Origin: Desulforhopalus sp.
Lineage (GTDB): Bacteria > Desulfobacterota > Desulfobulbia > Desulfobulbales > Desulfocapsaceae
Assembly (NCBI GenBank): GCA_030247675.1
Contig: JAOTRX010000011.1
Location: forward strand, 1 to 64,000
Length of the DNA: 64,000 nt
Reading direction: 5' to 3'
Positions within the stretch are counted from its first letter, which is position 1. Each line of letters opens with the position of its first letter. Under the pieces are notes generated by a model. The model had not been told where the DNA came from, did not search any database, and saw only the letters and a program-made list of their open reading frames with translations. Shown piece by piece: positions 43,186-52,522 of the stretch. A program made the position numbers and the translations under genes.

Positions 43186-44103
43186 TCACCGGGAAAAGGC
43201 GACAAGCCAGCACCCATATACAAAGAAAAAAAATGCTATTCCAAGTGAAGTCTGCAGCCCAAAAGAAGAGCGAAGAGATAGGAAAAAAGGCAGCCTGGCA
43301 AAGTTGCCGGCCACAAGTCCACAGAGCAGACCAAAGAGATGGCTGCCAAGGTCGGTGCGCTCTCCCTCGGAACCAAGCATGGCCAAAAGGGCCAGGCCGG
43401 CCATGATCGGCATGAAGAGGTGGATGGCGATGCGCGATTTTTTGAAGGCAAAACTCATGGTGCAGAGCATCCCGATGATACTAAAGACGGCGGTGGAAAA
43501 ACCTACAAAAGCATGCCCCGACCCATGTACCAAAACATTGAGGTAATTGGCGAGAACTGCGGTGAGAAGCATGACGGCCAGGCCAATACCGTTGCCGGTG
43601 AGTTGGAGAAAATAATGGAGGAGAAAGCCACCCAAAATTCCATTGCTCAAAAGGTGCACGACATCGGCATGAAGGGTCAGAGCAGTAACCAGGCGGAAGA
43701 GTTCCAGATCGTTAAGGATGGATTCGGAATTGCCGGCACCCTTGATAAACCATATGGCCTCCGGCTGCCAGTCGCCGGTTATACCGTAGATGGCCGTCAT
43801 GCAACCTATTATCAAGGGGCTCATTGCCCGGAATATCGGTTGGAAAACTGGTGTTTTTTTGAAGTGCAGAGGCCAGTCTTTATTTTCGACAGTGTAGTTT
43901 TCAATCTCAAGATGGGCTTTTTCGGCAAGCGCTTCAGCAACATATATTTCCATGTGCCGGCGAGAAACTATACGAATGCGGTGGGTTATATTTGCCGCAG
44001 AAAGGACAAGAGAAAGGGTGTTAAGTTGCTTGGCGTCAAAAACTTGCGCGATGCGTTTTTCAGGAGAGGTGTTCTCGGTAGAGGGAGGCTCTTTATCAAT
44101 CAA
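43186..44103 (-). CDS. Rhomboid-family intramembrane serine protease
   Basis: 305 residues. The N-terminal 90 residues are soluble and alpha/beta (THRIRIVSRRHMEIYVAEAL), a cytoplasmic domain seen in some bacterial rhomboids. Six or seven membrane helices follow. Catalytic features are HADVVHLLSNGILGGFLL (H-x3-N), GFSTAVFSIIG (G-x-S-x3-F; nucleophile Ser) and DLGSHLFGLLCGL (catalytic His). It is likely to be an active protease of the inner membrane; its substrate is unknown. The start is TTG at 44101-44103, right after an in-frame TAA, without a clear ribosome-binding site. Confidence 0.88.
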   Translation of the reverse strand: MIDKEPPSTENTSPEKRIAQVFDAKQLNTLSLVLSAANITHRIRIVSRRHMEIYVAEALAEKAHLEIENYTVENKDWPLHFKKTPVFQPIFRAMSPLIIGCMTAIYGITGDWQPEAIWFIKGAGNSESILNDLELFRLVTALTLHADVVHLLSNGILGGFLLHYFLQLTGNGIGLAVMLLTAVLANYLNVLVHGSGHAFVGFSTAVFSIIGMLCTMSFAFKKSRIAIHLFMPIMAGLALLAMLGSEGERTDLGSHLFGLLCGLVAGNFARLPFFLSLRSSFGLQTSLGIAFFFFVYGCWLVAFSR

Positions 44104-44183
44104 TTAATGTATTCAGGGAAAATGAGGAACGGCTGACGCCAGAAAATACAGTTTTAGAAACGGTGTCTATTCTTGATGGAAAG

Positions 44184-44217
44184 CTTCCCGCCCGGCGGAA
44201 ATTCACCGGGCGGGAAG
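44184..44217 (-). terminator. Probable terminator after pckG
   Basis: A 12-bp perfect GC-rich stem (CTTCCCGCCCGG at 44184-44195 with 44206-44217). On the minus strand it is followed by a short CTTTCC, so the T-tract is weak. Confidence 0.6.
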
Positions 44218-44228
44218 GGGTAAAGGGT

Positions 44229-46181
44229 TTAGGAAAGCTTGTCCATTGTGACGATTGCGCCAAGTCTTTCTTTCAACTGAAGCAGCTCATTCCGCTGCTT
44301 TTCATAAACGGCAAACAGCTTGGTCGGGATGTCGGCCTCCTTGCTATAGGCAGCTTTCTGGAGGTCTATGCGGGCGACAATTTTATCAATATACAGGGAG
44401 AATTGCATATCATACAAAGACCTGGGGTACTCTTTATCGATCAACTTGAAGAGTTTGACAAGATCCTCGTAGAGAGGAAGGTAGCCGACCGGTGTGGTTA
44501 TGGCCTTTACGTCACCGTTGGCAAAGAGTTCAAGCCAGCTCAACCAGACCTTTACATCTTTTTTCTCGCCAAGCAGTTTGTCGCCGGAGCCGCCACGATT
44601 GCCATGGGTAAGGAAATAGTTCAAGCCGGCCATGATTGGGCGAGTTTTTTCCGAGAATTTTGCTGAGTTAAAAAAGGTGAACTGGGCCTCCATATAATCG
44701 GCAAGGGCGCCTGGAATAAAGGGTGCGTTGGCCCATGGCTGACGATTTACGCCGGTAGCCCCGACCTCTGTGGCGGTGGCCTTGGAGACAATCGATGCAC
44801 CAATAACCACGCCCTCGTCCGGGGTTTTTGCAACCCAGACCGGAGGCATGGTATCGCCATCCCGGCCGGAGTAGGTAATAACCTTGATCGGCACACCCTG
44901 CGATGATTCGGAGAGTTCGGTGGCATGATTGGCAATGGCCGAGGCCCTTAGTGTGCAGCGGGAATTCTTATGGGACAGCGGTACCGGTTTGCCGGCGGCA
45001 TCGGTTTTGCCTTTGAACCACTCTCCCTGAAAGTTGAAACCTTTTTCCGGTAATTCCTCGCCGTTGCCGACCCAGTAAGGAACACCATCGGCCACCAGGA
45101 CATTTGACCAGATGACCTCCGTACCATCGCCCCGCAGACAATTCATCAGGTGCGGATCACCCTCACGATTGACGTCTTCGACGATGCCAAAGATGCCTTT
45201 TTCAGGGTTGATAGCGCGAAGAATTCCATTCTTATCAATCCAGAACTGGGCGAGGTCATCACCGATGAAATCACTGCCGACCATTGCCGTGGTGGTCTTG
45301 CCACACCCTGATGGTGCCGCACCGGCAAAGAATGTCTTCCTACCGCTCGGTCCGGTCATGCCGGTTATGAACATGTGCTCTGATAACTGCTTTTCAACTT
45401 TGTAATAGGTGGCATAATCGACACTGAACCGATGATTACCTTTTTTCAGGAGGAGGGTGTTGCCGGCATAGGTACAGAAGGTCGCATAGGTTGTGAACCA
45501 GCTTCTATCCATGAAAATACGGGCATTTGGCACATCTTCCGGGGTGTTGTTGCCTTCTGAATGGACGTTGGTAAAGAACAGTCCGGCGCGGGTGACCTCG
45601 GCATCGAAATCCTTAAAACAGTTTCTGTAGAGGATTTCAGCAGAATGGAGGACATATCCAGACGAGGAGATTTCGATAGCCGGGATTGTTGCCTCAGCGC
45701 CAACCGGGCCCCGGCTATAAAAACCAATGATCATCGTTTTACCGGACATGATCCCCGGCATAAACTTCTTGACGTAATCGATGGCCTCGACACGAGGTAC
45801 CGTCTTGGCAAGCGAGCTCATTTTTTCGCCGGGGTTGACGATGTAATAGGTCTGGTTTACCAGCCTTGCCTGATCTTGTGGCAGATCAAAGTGGATGGTG
45901 TGGCCTTCCTTTGCAAGTTTCTTTTCCTCGCCTTTTTTAAGCGAGTATTCTCTCACCCACTGCACATCTGCATTGCTGCCGGTATTGACAAAGACACTGT
46001 CCGGCCGGCACATGGCAATGGCATTGGCAATTTTGATCAGTGCCTCTTCGCATTTGATCAGCTCCAGCTTCTTTTGATTTTCCGTATCAAGTTTTTCGGC
46101 GATGGCCTTGCTCGCTTCTAAAATATTCCGCACTCCACCAACAACCGCGAGGATCTCATCGCCCTTCTTCAATTCAAGCAT
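44229..46181 (-). CDS. pckG: Phosphoenolpyruvate carboxykinase (GTP type)
   Basis: Interconverts oxaloacetate plus GTP with phosphoenolpyruvate, CO2 and GDP at the gluconeogenic branch point. 650 residues, the GTP-type length plus a modest insertion. Family hallmarks: FVNTGSNADVQWVREY near the N-terminus, IIGFYSRGPVGAEAT, the P-loop FFAGAAPSGCGKTTTAMVGS (canonical PSACGKTN varied to PSGCGKTT), IGDDLAQFWI, IFGIVEDVNREGDPHLM and HGNRGGSGDKLLG. A strong sigma70-like promoter lies at 46264-46292. It is followed by a hairpin and then the convergent rhomboid-hflKC group. Confidence 0.93.
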   Translation of the reverse strand: MLELKKGDEILAVVGGVRNILEASKAIAEKLDTENQKKLELIKCEEALIKIANAIAMCRPDSVFVNTGSNADVQWVREYSLKKGEEKKLAKEGHTIHFDLPQDQARLVNQTYYIVNPGEKMSSLAKTVPRVEAIDYVKKFMPGIMSGKTMIIGFYSRGPVGAEATIPAIEISSSGYVLHSAEILYRNCFKDFDAEVTRAGLFFTNVHSEGNNTPEDVPNARIFMDRSWFTTYATFCTYAGNTLLLKKGNHRFSVDYATYYKVEKQLSEHMFITGMTGPSGRKTFFAGAAPSGCGKTTTAMVGSDFIGDDLAQFWIDKNGILRAINPEKGIFGIVEDVNREGDPHLMNCLRGDGTEVIWSNVLVADGVPYWVGNGEELPEKGFNFQGEWFKGKTDAAGKPVPLSHKNSRCTLRASAIANHATELSESSQGVPIKVITYSGRDGDTMPPVWVAKTPDEGVVIGASIVSKATATEVGATGVNRQPWANAPFIPGALADYMEAQFTFFNSAKFSEKTRPIMAGLNYFLTHGNRGGSGDKLLGEKKDVKVWLSWLELFANGDVKAITTPVGYLPLYEDLVKLFKLIDKEYPRSLYDMQFSLYIDKIVARIDLQKAAYSKEADIPTKLFAVYEKQRNELLQLKERLGAIVTMDKLS

Positions 46182-46263
46182 TCTTCACTCCTTATGTATG
46201 CACATTGGTTTACACCATCCGTAGAATATAATTACTTATTCATCAAAAATTCAGAACGAAAGC

Positions 46264-46292
46264 ATAATATAAATATTTGCTTTTGCCGTCAA
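46264..46292 (-). promoter_or_regulatory. Likely promoter for pckG
   Basis: Minus strand TTGACG (46287-46292), 17-nt spacer, TATTAT (46264-46269): five of six consensus matches in each box. About 83 bases upstream of the pckG start. The rest of the 46293-46700 gap shows no gene that I can support. Confidence 0.7.
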
Positions 46293-46700
46293 GGTTTAGA
46301 TCAAACTTGACCGGGGAAAAATAACTCAACGTGTTATAATTTCATGAATATTCGGGCAAGTAGGCGAAGCTCGCCGCAACGATTTTCGGAAAGAAAATTT
46401 GCGATGAATGGAGTTGCGTATAACACTTTGTGATGAAATGGCCGAAGATATAAGTGGGTCCTGACAAAAAGATAGCGATTTTCCGGTGGACTGTAAAATC
46501 CCGCATCAGTGATTGAATTAAGGAAAGGTTGATTGCATCTCTTAGGGAATCATGCTATACGGCAGCCATCCGTTTGCAGATTGGCCGGAGGAAGGTCGCT
46601 TGGAGATATGAGATTGGTGAAGTGAGGGTAATGACTTGTTTTCTTTCGTGGTTAGTGCCCGAAAGCGAGGATGATTTCCGGGATTTGCTGGGTGAGAGAA

Positions 46701-46737
46701 AGAAAAAGGGCTGCAACCAACATGTGATTGCAGCCCT
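46701..46737 (-). terminator. Terminator of the tRNA-Leu transcript
   Basis: GGGCTGCAA (46708-46716) pairs with TTGCAGCCC (46728-46736); on the minus strand the hairpin ends in TTTTTCT. It lies 13 bases past the tRNA-Leu 3' end. Confidence 0.85.
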
Positions 46738-46749
46738 GATCTATTTTGC

Positions 46750-46836
46750 TGGTGCCGAAGAAAAGACTCGAACTTTCACTGGGAAACCCCAACTAGACCC
46801 TGAACCTAGCGCGTCTACCAATTCCGCCACTTCGGC
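46750..46836 (-). tRNA. tRNA-Leu (anticodon CAG)
   Basis: 87 bases with encoded CCA and the long variable arm of class II tRNAs. The acceptor GCCGAAG pairs with its 3' strand, the D-loop has GGCGGAATTGGTAGACGC, and the anticodon loop is TTCAGGG. Confidence 0.94.
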
Positions 46837-46917
46837 AACGGCCATGAATATGCTTCCTGTGCGGGTGTTTGTCAAGATATTCTTGGCGTAAATTCGAAAA
46901 ATCCAAAGAGTTCCATT

Positions 46918-47889
46918 ATGCAAATATTAAAAGGTACAGAAGAGGTCGTTGGAGAAATCACTAATGCCTGTGTCACCATCGGCAACTTTGATGGAGTTCA
47001 CTTTGGTCACCAGCAACTGTTTCAAACCGTGGTACAAAAAGCCAGGGCCATAAAGGGTACCTCCGTGGCGATCACCTTCGATCCACATCCACTGCAGGTT
47101 TTGGTGCCCGGTGGTATTAAACTTATTTCAACCTGCGAACAAAAGGTTGAGCTTATCGCAATGGCGGGCATTGATGTTTTGCTGATCATCCCATTCACCA
47201 GAGAGTTTGCTAAGACCACGGCCGATGAATTCGTTGCCGAGTTGTTGGTTCGGCAACTCGGCGTCCAGGAGCTAGTCGTTGGCTATGACTATGCCTTTGG
47301 CAAGGGGAGAAGCGGCAATATAGAATTTTTGCAGAAACAGGGTAAGCGCTATGGCTTTCCGGTAACAGTTGTTGATGCCTATTATCTTGACGGGGAACTG
47401 GTCAGTTCGACGAGAATTCGTGAATTAGTCAGGGAAGGCGATATGGCAGCAGCGAGGAAGCTGTTGGGGAGAAATTATCAGATCCGCGGCACAGTACAAG
47501 TAGGCAAGCAACGAGGCGGCAAGGTCATTGGATTTCCAACTGCCAATCTAAAATTCAACGAGGAAGATCTCGTGCCGAAACACGGTGTCTATGTAACACA
47601 GGTGATCTGCAGGGGGCGGGGCTATGGCGGGATCCTTAATATCGGCTACAACCCGACCTTTGGCGAGGACCAATTGGTTGCTGAAACCCATATCTTCGAT
47701 TTTAACGAGGATATTTATGGTCAACCCATCAAAGTTAACCTTCTGAAATTTCTTCGCAGTGAGCGAAAGTTTTCAGGTCCACAGGAGCTCGCAGAACAAA
47801 TTGGCAAAGATGTCTTAGTGGCAAAATCGATCCTTGCCGCTCATCAAAAAGAATTGTTTTTATCCACTGACAATCGATTCAATCGCTAA
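46918..47889 (+). CDS. ribF: Bifunctional riboflavin kinase / FAD synthetase
   Basis: Makes FMN and then FAD from riboflavin and ATP. 323 residues: an N-terminal nucleotidyltransferase with VTIGNFDGVHFGHQQLF, ITFDPHPLQVL, VVGYDYAFGKGRSGN, VSSTRIRELVREGDMAAA; and a C-terminal kinase with GTVQVGKQRGGKVIGFPTAN, PKHGVYVTQVICRGR and AETHIFDFNEDIYGQPI. Both activities look complete. No FMN riboswitch is visible upstream. Confidence 0.96.
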   Translation: MQILKGTEEVVGEITNACVTIGNFDGVHFGHQQLFQTVVQKARAIKGTSVAITFDPHPLQVLVPGGIKLISTCEQKVELIAMAGIDVLLIIPFTREFAKTTADEFVAELLVRQLGVQELVVGYDYAFGKGRSGNIEFLQKQGKRYGFPVTVVDAYYLDGELVSSTRIRELVREGDMAAARKLLGRNYQIRGTVQVGKQRGGKVIGFPTANLKFNEEDLVPKHGVYVTQVICRGRGYGGILNIGYNPTFGEDQLVAETHIFDFNEDIYGQPIKVNLLKFLRSERKFSGPQELAEQIGKDVLVAKSILAAHQKELFLSTDNRFNR

Positions 47890-48096
47890 TGTTGCACACT
47901 TTGCACTGAGAGATTTTCTTGTTGCAAGTACCCACAGGGTGTCTATAGTGTAGGCGCTTTCAGCCGGGCCACAGCGTACCTTGGGTGATGCAATGGGCAG
48001 CGAAAACGGCGTGGTTACATTGAGATAAAATGCCTTCTGAACGCAAAGGCGGAAGGGAGAGACGAGATTTTGTTACACCAATAGAAGAGGAAGGAT

Positions 48097-48726
48097 ATGG
48101 TTGAAGAGTTACGAGAAGATTTGCCGAAGGTGATTGAGGAGTTGGAGAAAAAATGCCAAGAGCATCCAAAATCGGTTATGGCATTTCACCATTTGGGCTT
48201 GGTGTATATGAAGGCCGGCCGTATACCAGAGGCCGTTAAAGCATTGGAAAAGGCTATTGAGCTTGATGATCTCAGTAGCGAGAGCATGATTAATCTCGGG
48301 GCTATCTACTTCGGTCAGGGGAATCTCGACAAGGCTCGTGAGTTGAATGAAAAGGCCATTGCCGTTAGCCCGGAAAGCGCCCAGGCCCATGCAAATCTCG
48401 GGCTTATCTGGCAACAGAGCAATGAACTGGAGAAGGCTATTGCCTCGTATGAAAAGGCCCTTCGACATGATCCGAAACTTGCTACCGCCTGGATGAATCT
48501 CACCTCTGTATTGACCATGAAGGGCGACGATGAACGGGCAGTTATTGCCGCAAGAAAGGGTCTGGAACTTGATCCCGACTCACCTTTAGGTAACAACAAT
48601 CTTGCCGTTGCTCTTTATTTCAGCGGGATGTACACAGATGCCAAAATCCATATGGAAAGAGCCAGAGAGCTTGGATATTCAGTGGATCCGAACTTTGTAA
48701 CACGGCTCAAGGAAAAATTGGGCTAA
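48097..48726 (+). CDS. TPR-repeat protein
   Basis: 209 residues of tandem tetratricopeptide repeats without a signal peptide: VMAFHHLGLVYMKAGRIPEA, SMINLGAIYFGQGNLDKARE, AHANLGLIWQQSNELEKAIA, TAWMNLTSVLTMKGDDERAV and LGNNNLAVALYFSGMYTDAK, i.e. five units. The ATG has AGGAAGG upstream. A protein-protein scaffold; its partner is unknown. It is followed 36 bases on by a HEAT-repeat protein and a second TPR protein in the same direction. Confidence 0.85.
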   Translation: MVEELREDLPKVIEELEKKCQEHPKSVMAFHHLGLVYMKAGRIPEAVKALEKAIELDDLSSESMINLGAIYFGQGNLDKARELNEKAIAVSPESAQAHANLGLIWQQSNELEKAIASYEKALRHDPKLATAWMNLTSVLTMKGDDERAVIAARKGLELDPDSPLGNNNLAVALYFSGMYTDAKIHMERARELGYSVDPNFVTRLKEKLG

Positions 48727-48762
48727 GCTGTACATACACAATGTCTGAGAAGAGCGAGATTC

Positions 48763-49905
48763 ATGCCTAAAGAACAAATTATAGTTCGACCTTGGTGTCC
48801 CTTTTGCGGACAGAAGGTTGGTCGGCCATCCAATGCACCCACTCGGAAAATGAATGAATTTCCCATAGGGAGGTGCCAGTGCGGTGCGGTCTATTCCTGT
48901 GATGCAACAGGGCACAACGTCGGAGCAGCGATAGTTGAAACCCTCGTCTACGCTTGCGACGACAATGCTGATTATGCCTGGGAGCTGATGCCCGAAGATG
49001 ACTATTTGACAGGCCGCATTGAAAACTACGATGAAAATGAGCATCGGGTTGTCGCTACAAAAAATATTGATGGGAGAGCCGTTCGCGGAGTGCTTTATTT
49101 TGTAAGACTGCACTCCGATGCTCGAGAAATCGCCAAAAGAATTCGGGAAAAACGGGATGAGATTCTCGAACAGACCGTCCCGGAGTTCCGTAATCCATCC
49201 ACCGTTGCCATTGAACCGGCACCCGATGCCGGGCGAGTACGTCAGAAGGCAAATAAGACGGTAGTCAGGGAGCTTGTTGATCTGGGTGATATCGATACTC
49301 TTGTTGCCTTGTGTTTTGATGATAAGAAGACCCTCCGGCTGATGCAAAGATTGCTTTATGATCCCATTGAGGACAGGCGTTGGCAAGTTGCCTGGACGAT
49401 AGGCCAGGTTACTGCGAGAACCTCAACTCGCGAGCCGGGACCGGTCTCCGAATTACTGCACCGCCTGTTTGAAGCCTGTTCCGATTCGGCTGCGACCCCA
49501 TGGGGAATGGTGGAAACCATAGGTTACGTGATTGCCCTGCGACCGGATATTTTTGGTGCCTTCACTCGCCATCTGCTGAACTACCTCAAGGAAACATCTA
49601 CGCGTAACCAGGTCTTATGGGCCCTCGCGGAAATTGCTGAAAAAAGGCCGGATCTAATTCGCGATACGCCTTTTTACAATCTGTTTCACTTTCTCAAACA
49701 CCCGGAAGCTCAGGTTCGGGGGCAGGTGGTCCGTCTGCTTGGGCGGATAAGAGCATCAGAGGCGGTGTTCCAATTGATGGAGCTCGGTAATGATCAAGAA
49801 ACATTTACCTGGTGCCAGAACGGGCGTTTGGTGACTTCAACGGTTGCTTCGGCTACGGCGGAAGCGATACGGGCAATACAAGGAGGTGCTCAGCATGAGC
49901 AATAA
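48763..49905 (+). CDS. Zinc-ribbon and HEAT-repeat protein (DVU0298-like)
   Basis: 380 residues. A zinc ribbon WCPFCGQKVGRPS ... GRCQCGAVYSCDATGHN lies at residues 9-50, then an alpha/beta middle, and HEAT-like helical repeats from about 175 (LVALCFDDKKTLRLMQRLLY, WQVAWTIGQVTARTS, QVLWALAEIAEKRPDLIRD, AQVRGQVVRLLGRIRASEAV). From memory this matches a family labelled after Desulfovibrio DVU0298 and confined to sulfate reducers; I could not check that. No enzyme activity is evident. It overlaps the start of the next TPR gene by eleven bases. Confidence 0.75.
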   Translation: MPKEQIIVRPWCPFCGQKVGRPSNAPTRKMNEFPIGRCQCGAVYSCDATGHNVGAAIVETLVYACDDNADYAWELMPEDDYLTGRIENYDENEHRVVATKNIDGRAVRGVLYFVRLHSDAREIAKRIREKRDEILEQTVPEFRNPSTVAIEPAPDAGRVRQKANKTVVRELVDLGDIDTLVALCFDDKKTLRLMQRLLYDPIEDRRWQVAWTIGQVTARTSTREPGPVSELLHRLFEACSDSAATPWGMVETIGYVIALRPDIFGAFTRHLLNYLKETSTRNQVLWALAEIAEKRPDLIRDTPFYNLFHFLKHPEAQVRGQVVRLLGRIRASEAVFQLMELGNDQETFTWCQNGRLVTSTVASATAEAIRAIQGGAQHEQ

Positions 49906-50497
49906 ACTTCAATCACTTGATTCAATTGAAGCAATTGGTGGGAATCCGAGACAAGAATCTCAGGATGCAGTGAAAAAAGAATACAATGACGGCCTGCAGT
50001 TTCTTGAGAAGCAGGAGTTTGGTCAGGCTGCTCTGGCGTTTCACAACGCTCTTCTTGGTTTTGAGGAAAGGCAGGATGAGGCTGGAATTGCCAACGCCAG
50101 CAACCAAATTGGCCATTTATGTCTTTCTCGGAAAGACTATGAAGGTGCCCTTAAACATTATGAAAGGGCACTGCTCATTTGCGACAAACTCAATGACCGA
50201 ATGAGCTCTCTGGCTGTTTTGCAAAAAATTGTTGCGGCACGGAAAGGGTTGAAGAAGTATGATGAGGCCATTGCGGCAAGCATGAAGATGCTGGATCTTT
50301 ATCAGGACAACCGTGATCCTCAGGGATCGGTGACGACCCTTGAGGAGATTGCCGAGATATATCTCGAAGCCGGAAAAAAAGAAAAAGCGGCGGGTACCTA
50401 TAAGGTCATTGGCTCGATTCACAAGAATTTTCAGCATGATAGTATCGCGGCAAAATACATGGAAAAAGCAGCTCAGTTGGCCCAGGTTGTTGATTAA
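49895..50497 (+). CDS. TPR-repeat protein
   Basis: 200 residues from the ATG at 49895 with GGAGGTGC seven bases upstream; the in-frame extension to 49844 lies within the previous gene. At least four helix pairs: DGLQFLEKQEFGQAALAFHN, GIANASNQIGHLCLSRKDYE, AVLQKIVAARKGLKKYDEAI, TTLEEIAEIYLEAGKKEKAA. No signal peptide. The overlap with the HEAT protein suggests they act together. It is followed 18 bases on by ribE. Confidence 0.85.
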   Translation: MSNKLQSLDSIEAIGGNPRQESQDAVKKEYNDGLQFLEKQEFGQAALAFHNALLGFEERQDEAGIANASNQIGHLCLSRKDYEGALKHYERALLICDKLNDRMSSLAVLQKIVAARKGLKKYDEAIAASMKMLDLYQDNRDPQGSVTTLEEIAEIYLEAGKKEKAAGTYKVIGSIHKNFQHDSIAAKYMEKAAQLAQVVD

Positions 50498-50515
50498 AGT
50501 CGACTAAAGACAAAG

Positions 50516-51175
50516 ATGTTTACCGGAATTATCGAAGGGCTTGGCAGAATTGCCGGCAAGCGCACTGCCGGAGGAGGCATTGTCCTCGACCTTGAGGCCG
50601 GATTTGCATTGACCGATCCCAAGGAGGGTGAGTCTATAGCAACCAGCGGGGTTTGCCTGACTGCCCACACCATTCATGACCGACGATTCAGTGCCGATGT
50701 CTCCCCCGAGACCCTTTCGCGCACCAAGCTTGGCATGCTCGGCCCCGGGGATTTAGTCAATCTTGAACGGGCTGTCCGTTTGTCTGATAGGCTTGGTGGA
50801 CATCTTGTATCCGGGCATGTAGATTGTTTGGCCACCGTTTCCAGCCGCAAGGAACTTGGCCACTACACGCTGTTCTCTTTCTCCCTGGAAAAAGAGCAAG
50901 ATCGATATATTATTGAAAAGGGATCCATTGCCATTGACGGAATAAGTCTCACCGTTAACAGCTGCGGTCCAGGTTTTTTTTCGGTATCAATTATTCCCCA
51001 TACCCTGCAGGTTACAACTCTTGGCACCCTAAAGGTCGGCAATAAGGTCAACATTGAGGTCGATATTATTGGAAAATATGTTGCTAAACTACTGATGCCA
51101 AAGGGACAGCCGATTGCTGCGGATGGGGACCAGGGGATTACCTCCGGTTTTCTGGCAAGGCATGGTTTTCTTTAA
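50516..51175 (+). CDS. ribE: Riboflavin synthase, alpha subunit
   Basis: Converts two lumazine molecules to riboflavin and the pyrimidine precursor. 219 residues with the two homologous lumazine-binding barrels: MFTGIIEGLGRIAGKRTAGG, IATSGVCLTAHTIHDRRFSA, and in the second SGHVDCLATVSSRK, IDGISLTVNSCGPGFFSVSI, IPHTLQVTTLGTLKVGNKVN. Followed by ribBA, ribH and nusB. The pathway's ribD is not in this group. Confidence 0.95.
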   Translation: MFTGIIEGLGRIAGKRTAGGGIVLDLEAGFALTDPKEGESIATSGVCLTAHTIHDRRFSADVSPETLSRTKLGMLGPGDLVNLERAVRLSDRLGGHLVSGHVDCLATVSSRKELGHYTLFSFSLEKEQDRYIIEKGSIAIDGISLTVNSCGPGFFSVSIIPHTLQVTTLGTLKVGNKVNIEVDIIGKYVAKLLMPKGQPIAADGDQGITSGFLARHGFL

Positions 51176-51224
51176 AAACGGTCGTGTTTAGGGCCAAATT
51201 CTCTTCTTCCTGTGAGTTACTATT

Positions 51225-52436
51225 ATGGCAGTTAGTTCGATTGATGAGGTTATTAAGGACATTAAGGCCGGTAAAATGGTCATTTTGGTCGATGATGAGG
51301 ATCGTGAAAACGAAGGCGATCTCTACATGGCCGCGGAAATGGTCGATGCCGATGCCATTAATTTTATGGCAACCTACGGCCGGGGCTTGATTTGTCTGAC
51401 CTTGAGTGGCGATTTGGTCGACAAGCTTGAGCTGCCGATGATGGTTTCCGATAATAAATCTCCGTACGGTACAGGTTTTACCATCAGCATTGAAGCAAAA
51501 ACCGGTGTTTCAACTGGAATTTCCGCAGCTGATCGGGCAAGAACCGTGCAGGCAGCCGTCGCAAAGGATGCCAAGCCTGGCGACCTGGTCAGTCCGGGGC
51601 ATATTTTCCCGCTGAGGGCTCGGGATGGCGGTGTTTTGGTGCGTACTGGTCAGACTGAGGGGTCGGTCGATCTTTCTCGCATTGCCGGTTTAACCCCGGC
51701 CGGAGTTATTTGTGAAATCATGAATGACGATGGAACGATGGCGAGAATGAATGACCTCGAAAAGTTTGCCACAAAGCATGGCCTAAAGATTGCCACTATT
51801 GCCGACTTGGTTGCTTACCGGCTGCGTGAAGACACGCTTGTAAAAAGGGAAGTAGAAGCACGGGTGCCGACAGAACATGCTGGAGAGTTCAAGGCGGTAG
51901 TTTATTCCAATTCTATTGATCATCTTGAGCATATAGCCCTTGTCAAGGGTGATATTAGCAAGGCGAAGCGGGTACTGGTCCGGGTCCATTCCGAATGCCT
52001 TACCGGTGATGTCTTTGGCTCATCCCGCTGCGATTGCGGGCTGCAGCTTAATGCCGCTATGCAGATGATTGATCAGGAGGGGTGTGGCATAGTGCTTTAT
52101 ATGCGACAGGAAGGTCGAGGGATTGGTCTCATCAATAAACTGAAAGCATATTGTCTGCAAGATGAAGAGGGTGTTGATACCGTTGAAGCAAATCATCGCT
52201 TAGGTTTTAAGAGTGATCTGCGGGATTACGGAATAGGTGCACAAATCCTTCGCGATCTTGGGGTCAGCAAGATGGCAATTCTCACCAATAACCCGAAAAA
52301 GATTGTCGGTCTTGAAGGGTATGGTATCGAAGTCGTTGAGCGCTTTCCTTTAGAGATGCCGGCCGGCAAAGAAAATAAAGGCTATCTCATGTGCAAACGT
52401 GACCGAATGGGACACCTCATAACGGTCGATGATTGA
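51225..52436 (+). CDS. ribBA: Fused DHBP synthase / GTP cyclohydrolase II
   Basis: Provides both riboflavin precursors. 403 residues. RibB half: VDDEDRENEGDLYMAAEMV, FMATYGRGLICLTLS, GISAADRARTVQAA, SPGHIFPLRARDGGVLVRTG. RibA half (from about 205): RVHSECLTGDVFGSSRCDCG (zinc cysteines), LYMRQEGRGIGLINKLKAY, DLRDYGIGAQILRDLG and LTNNPKKIVGLEGYGI. Both active sites look complete. Confidence 0.96.
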   Translation: MAVSSIDEVIKDIKAGKMVILVDDEDRENEGDLYMAAEMVDADAINFMATYGRGLICLTLSGDLVDKLELPMMVSDNKSPYGTGFTISIEAKTGVSTGISAADRARTVQAAVAKDAKPGDLVSPGHIFPLRARDGGVLVRTGQTEGSVDLSRIAGLTPAGVICEIMNDDGTMARMNDLEKFATKHGLKIATIADLVAYRLREDTLVKREVEARVPTEHAGEFKAVVYSNSIDHLEHIALVKGDISKAKRVLVRVHSECLTGDVFGSSRCDCGLQLNAAMQMIDQEGCGIVLYMRQEGRGIGLINKLKAYCLQDEEGVDTVEANHRLGFKSDLRDYGIGAQILRDLGVSKMAILTNNPKKIVGLEGYGIEVVERFPLEMPAGKENKGYLMCKRDRMGHLITVDD

Positions 52437-52522
52437 TCAAGGATGAATTTGATCTCGCCCAAGCGGGAACAATGTTTTATTCCGATAAGTTACATACAAA
52501 TACTATTTCAGGATCACACAGC

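Noticed and set aside
46529..46891. A 120-codon plus-strand frame
   Set aside because: It runs through the tRNA-Leu gene and its terminator on the other strand, so it is not a gene.
46837..50515. FMN riboswitch before ribF or ribE
   Set aside because: The conserved RFN elements are not visible in either upstream region.
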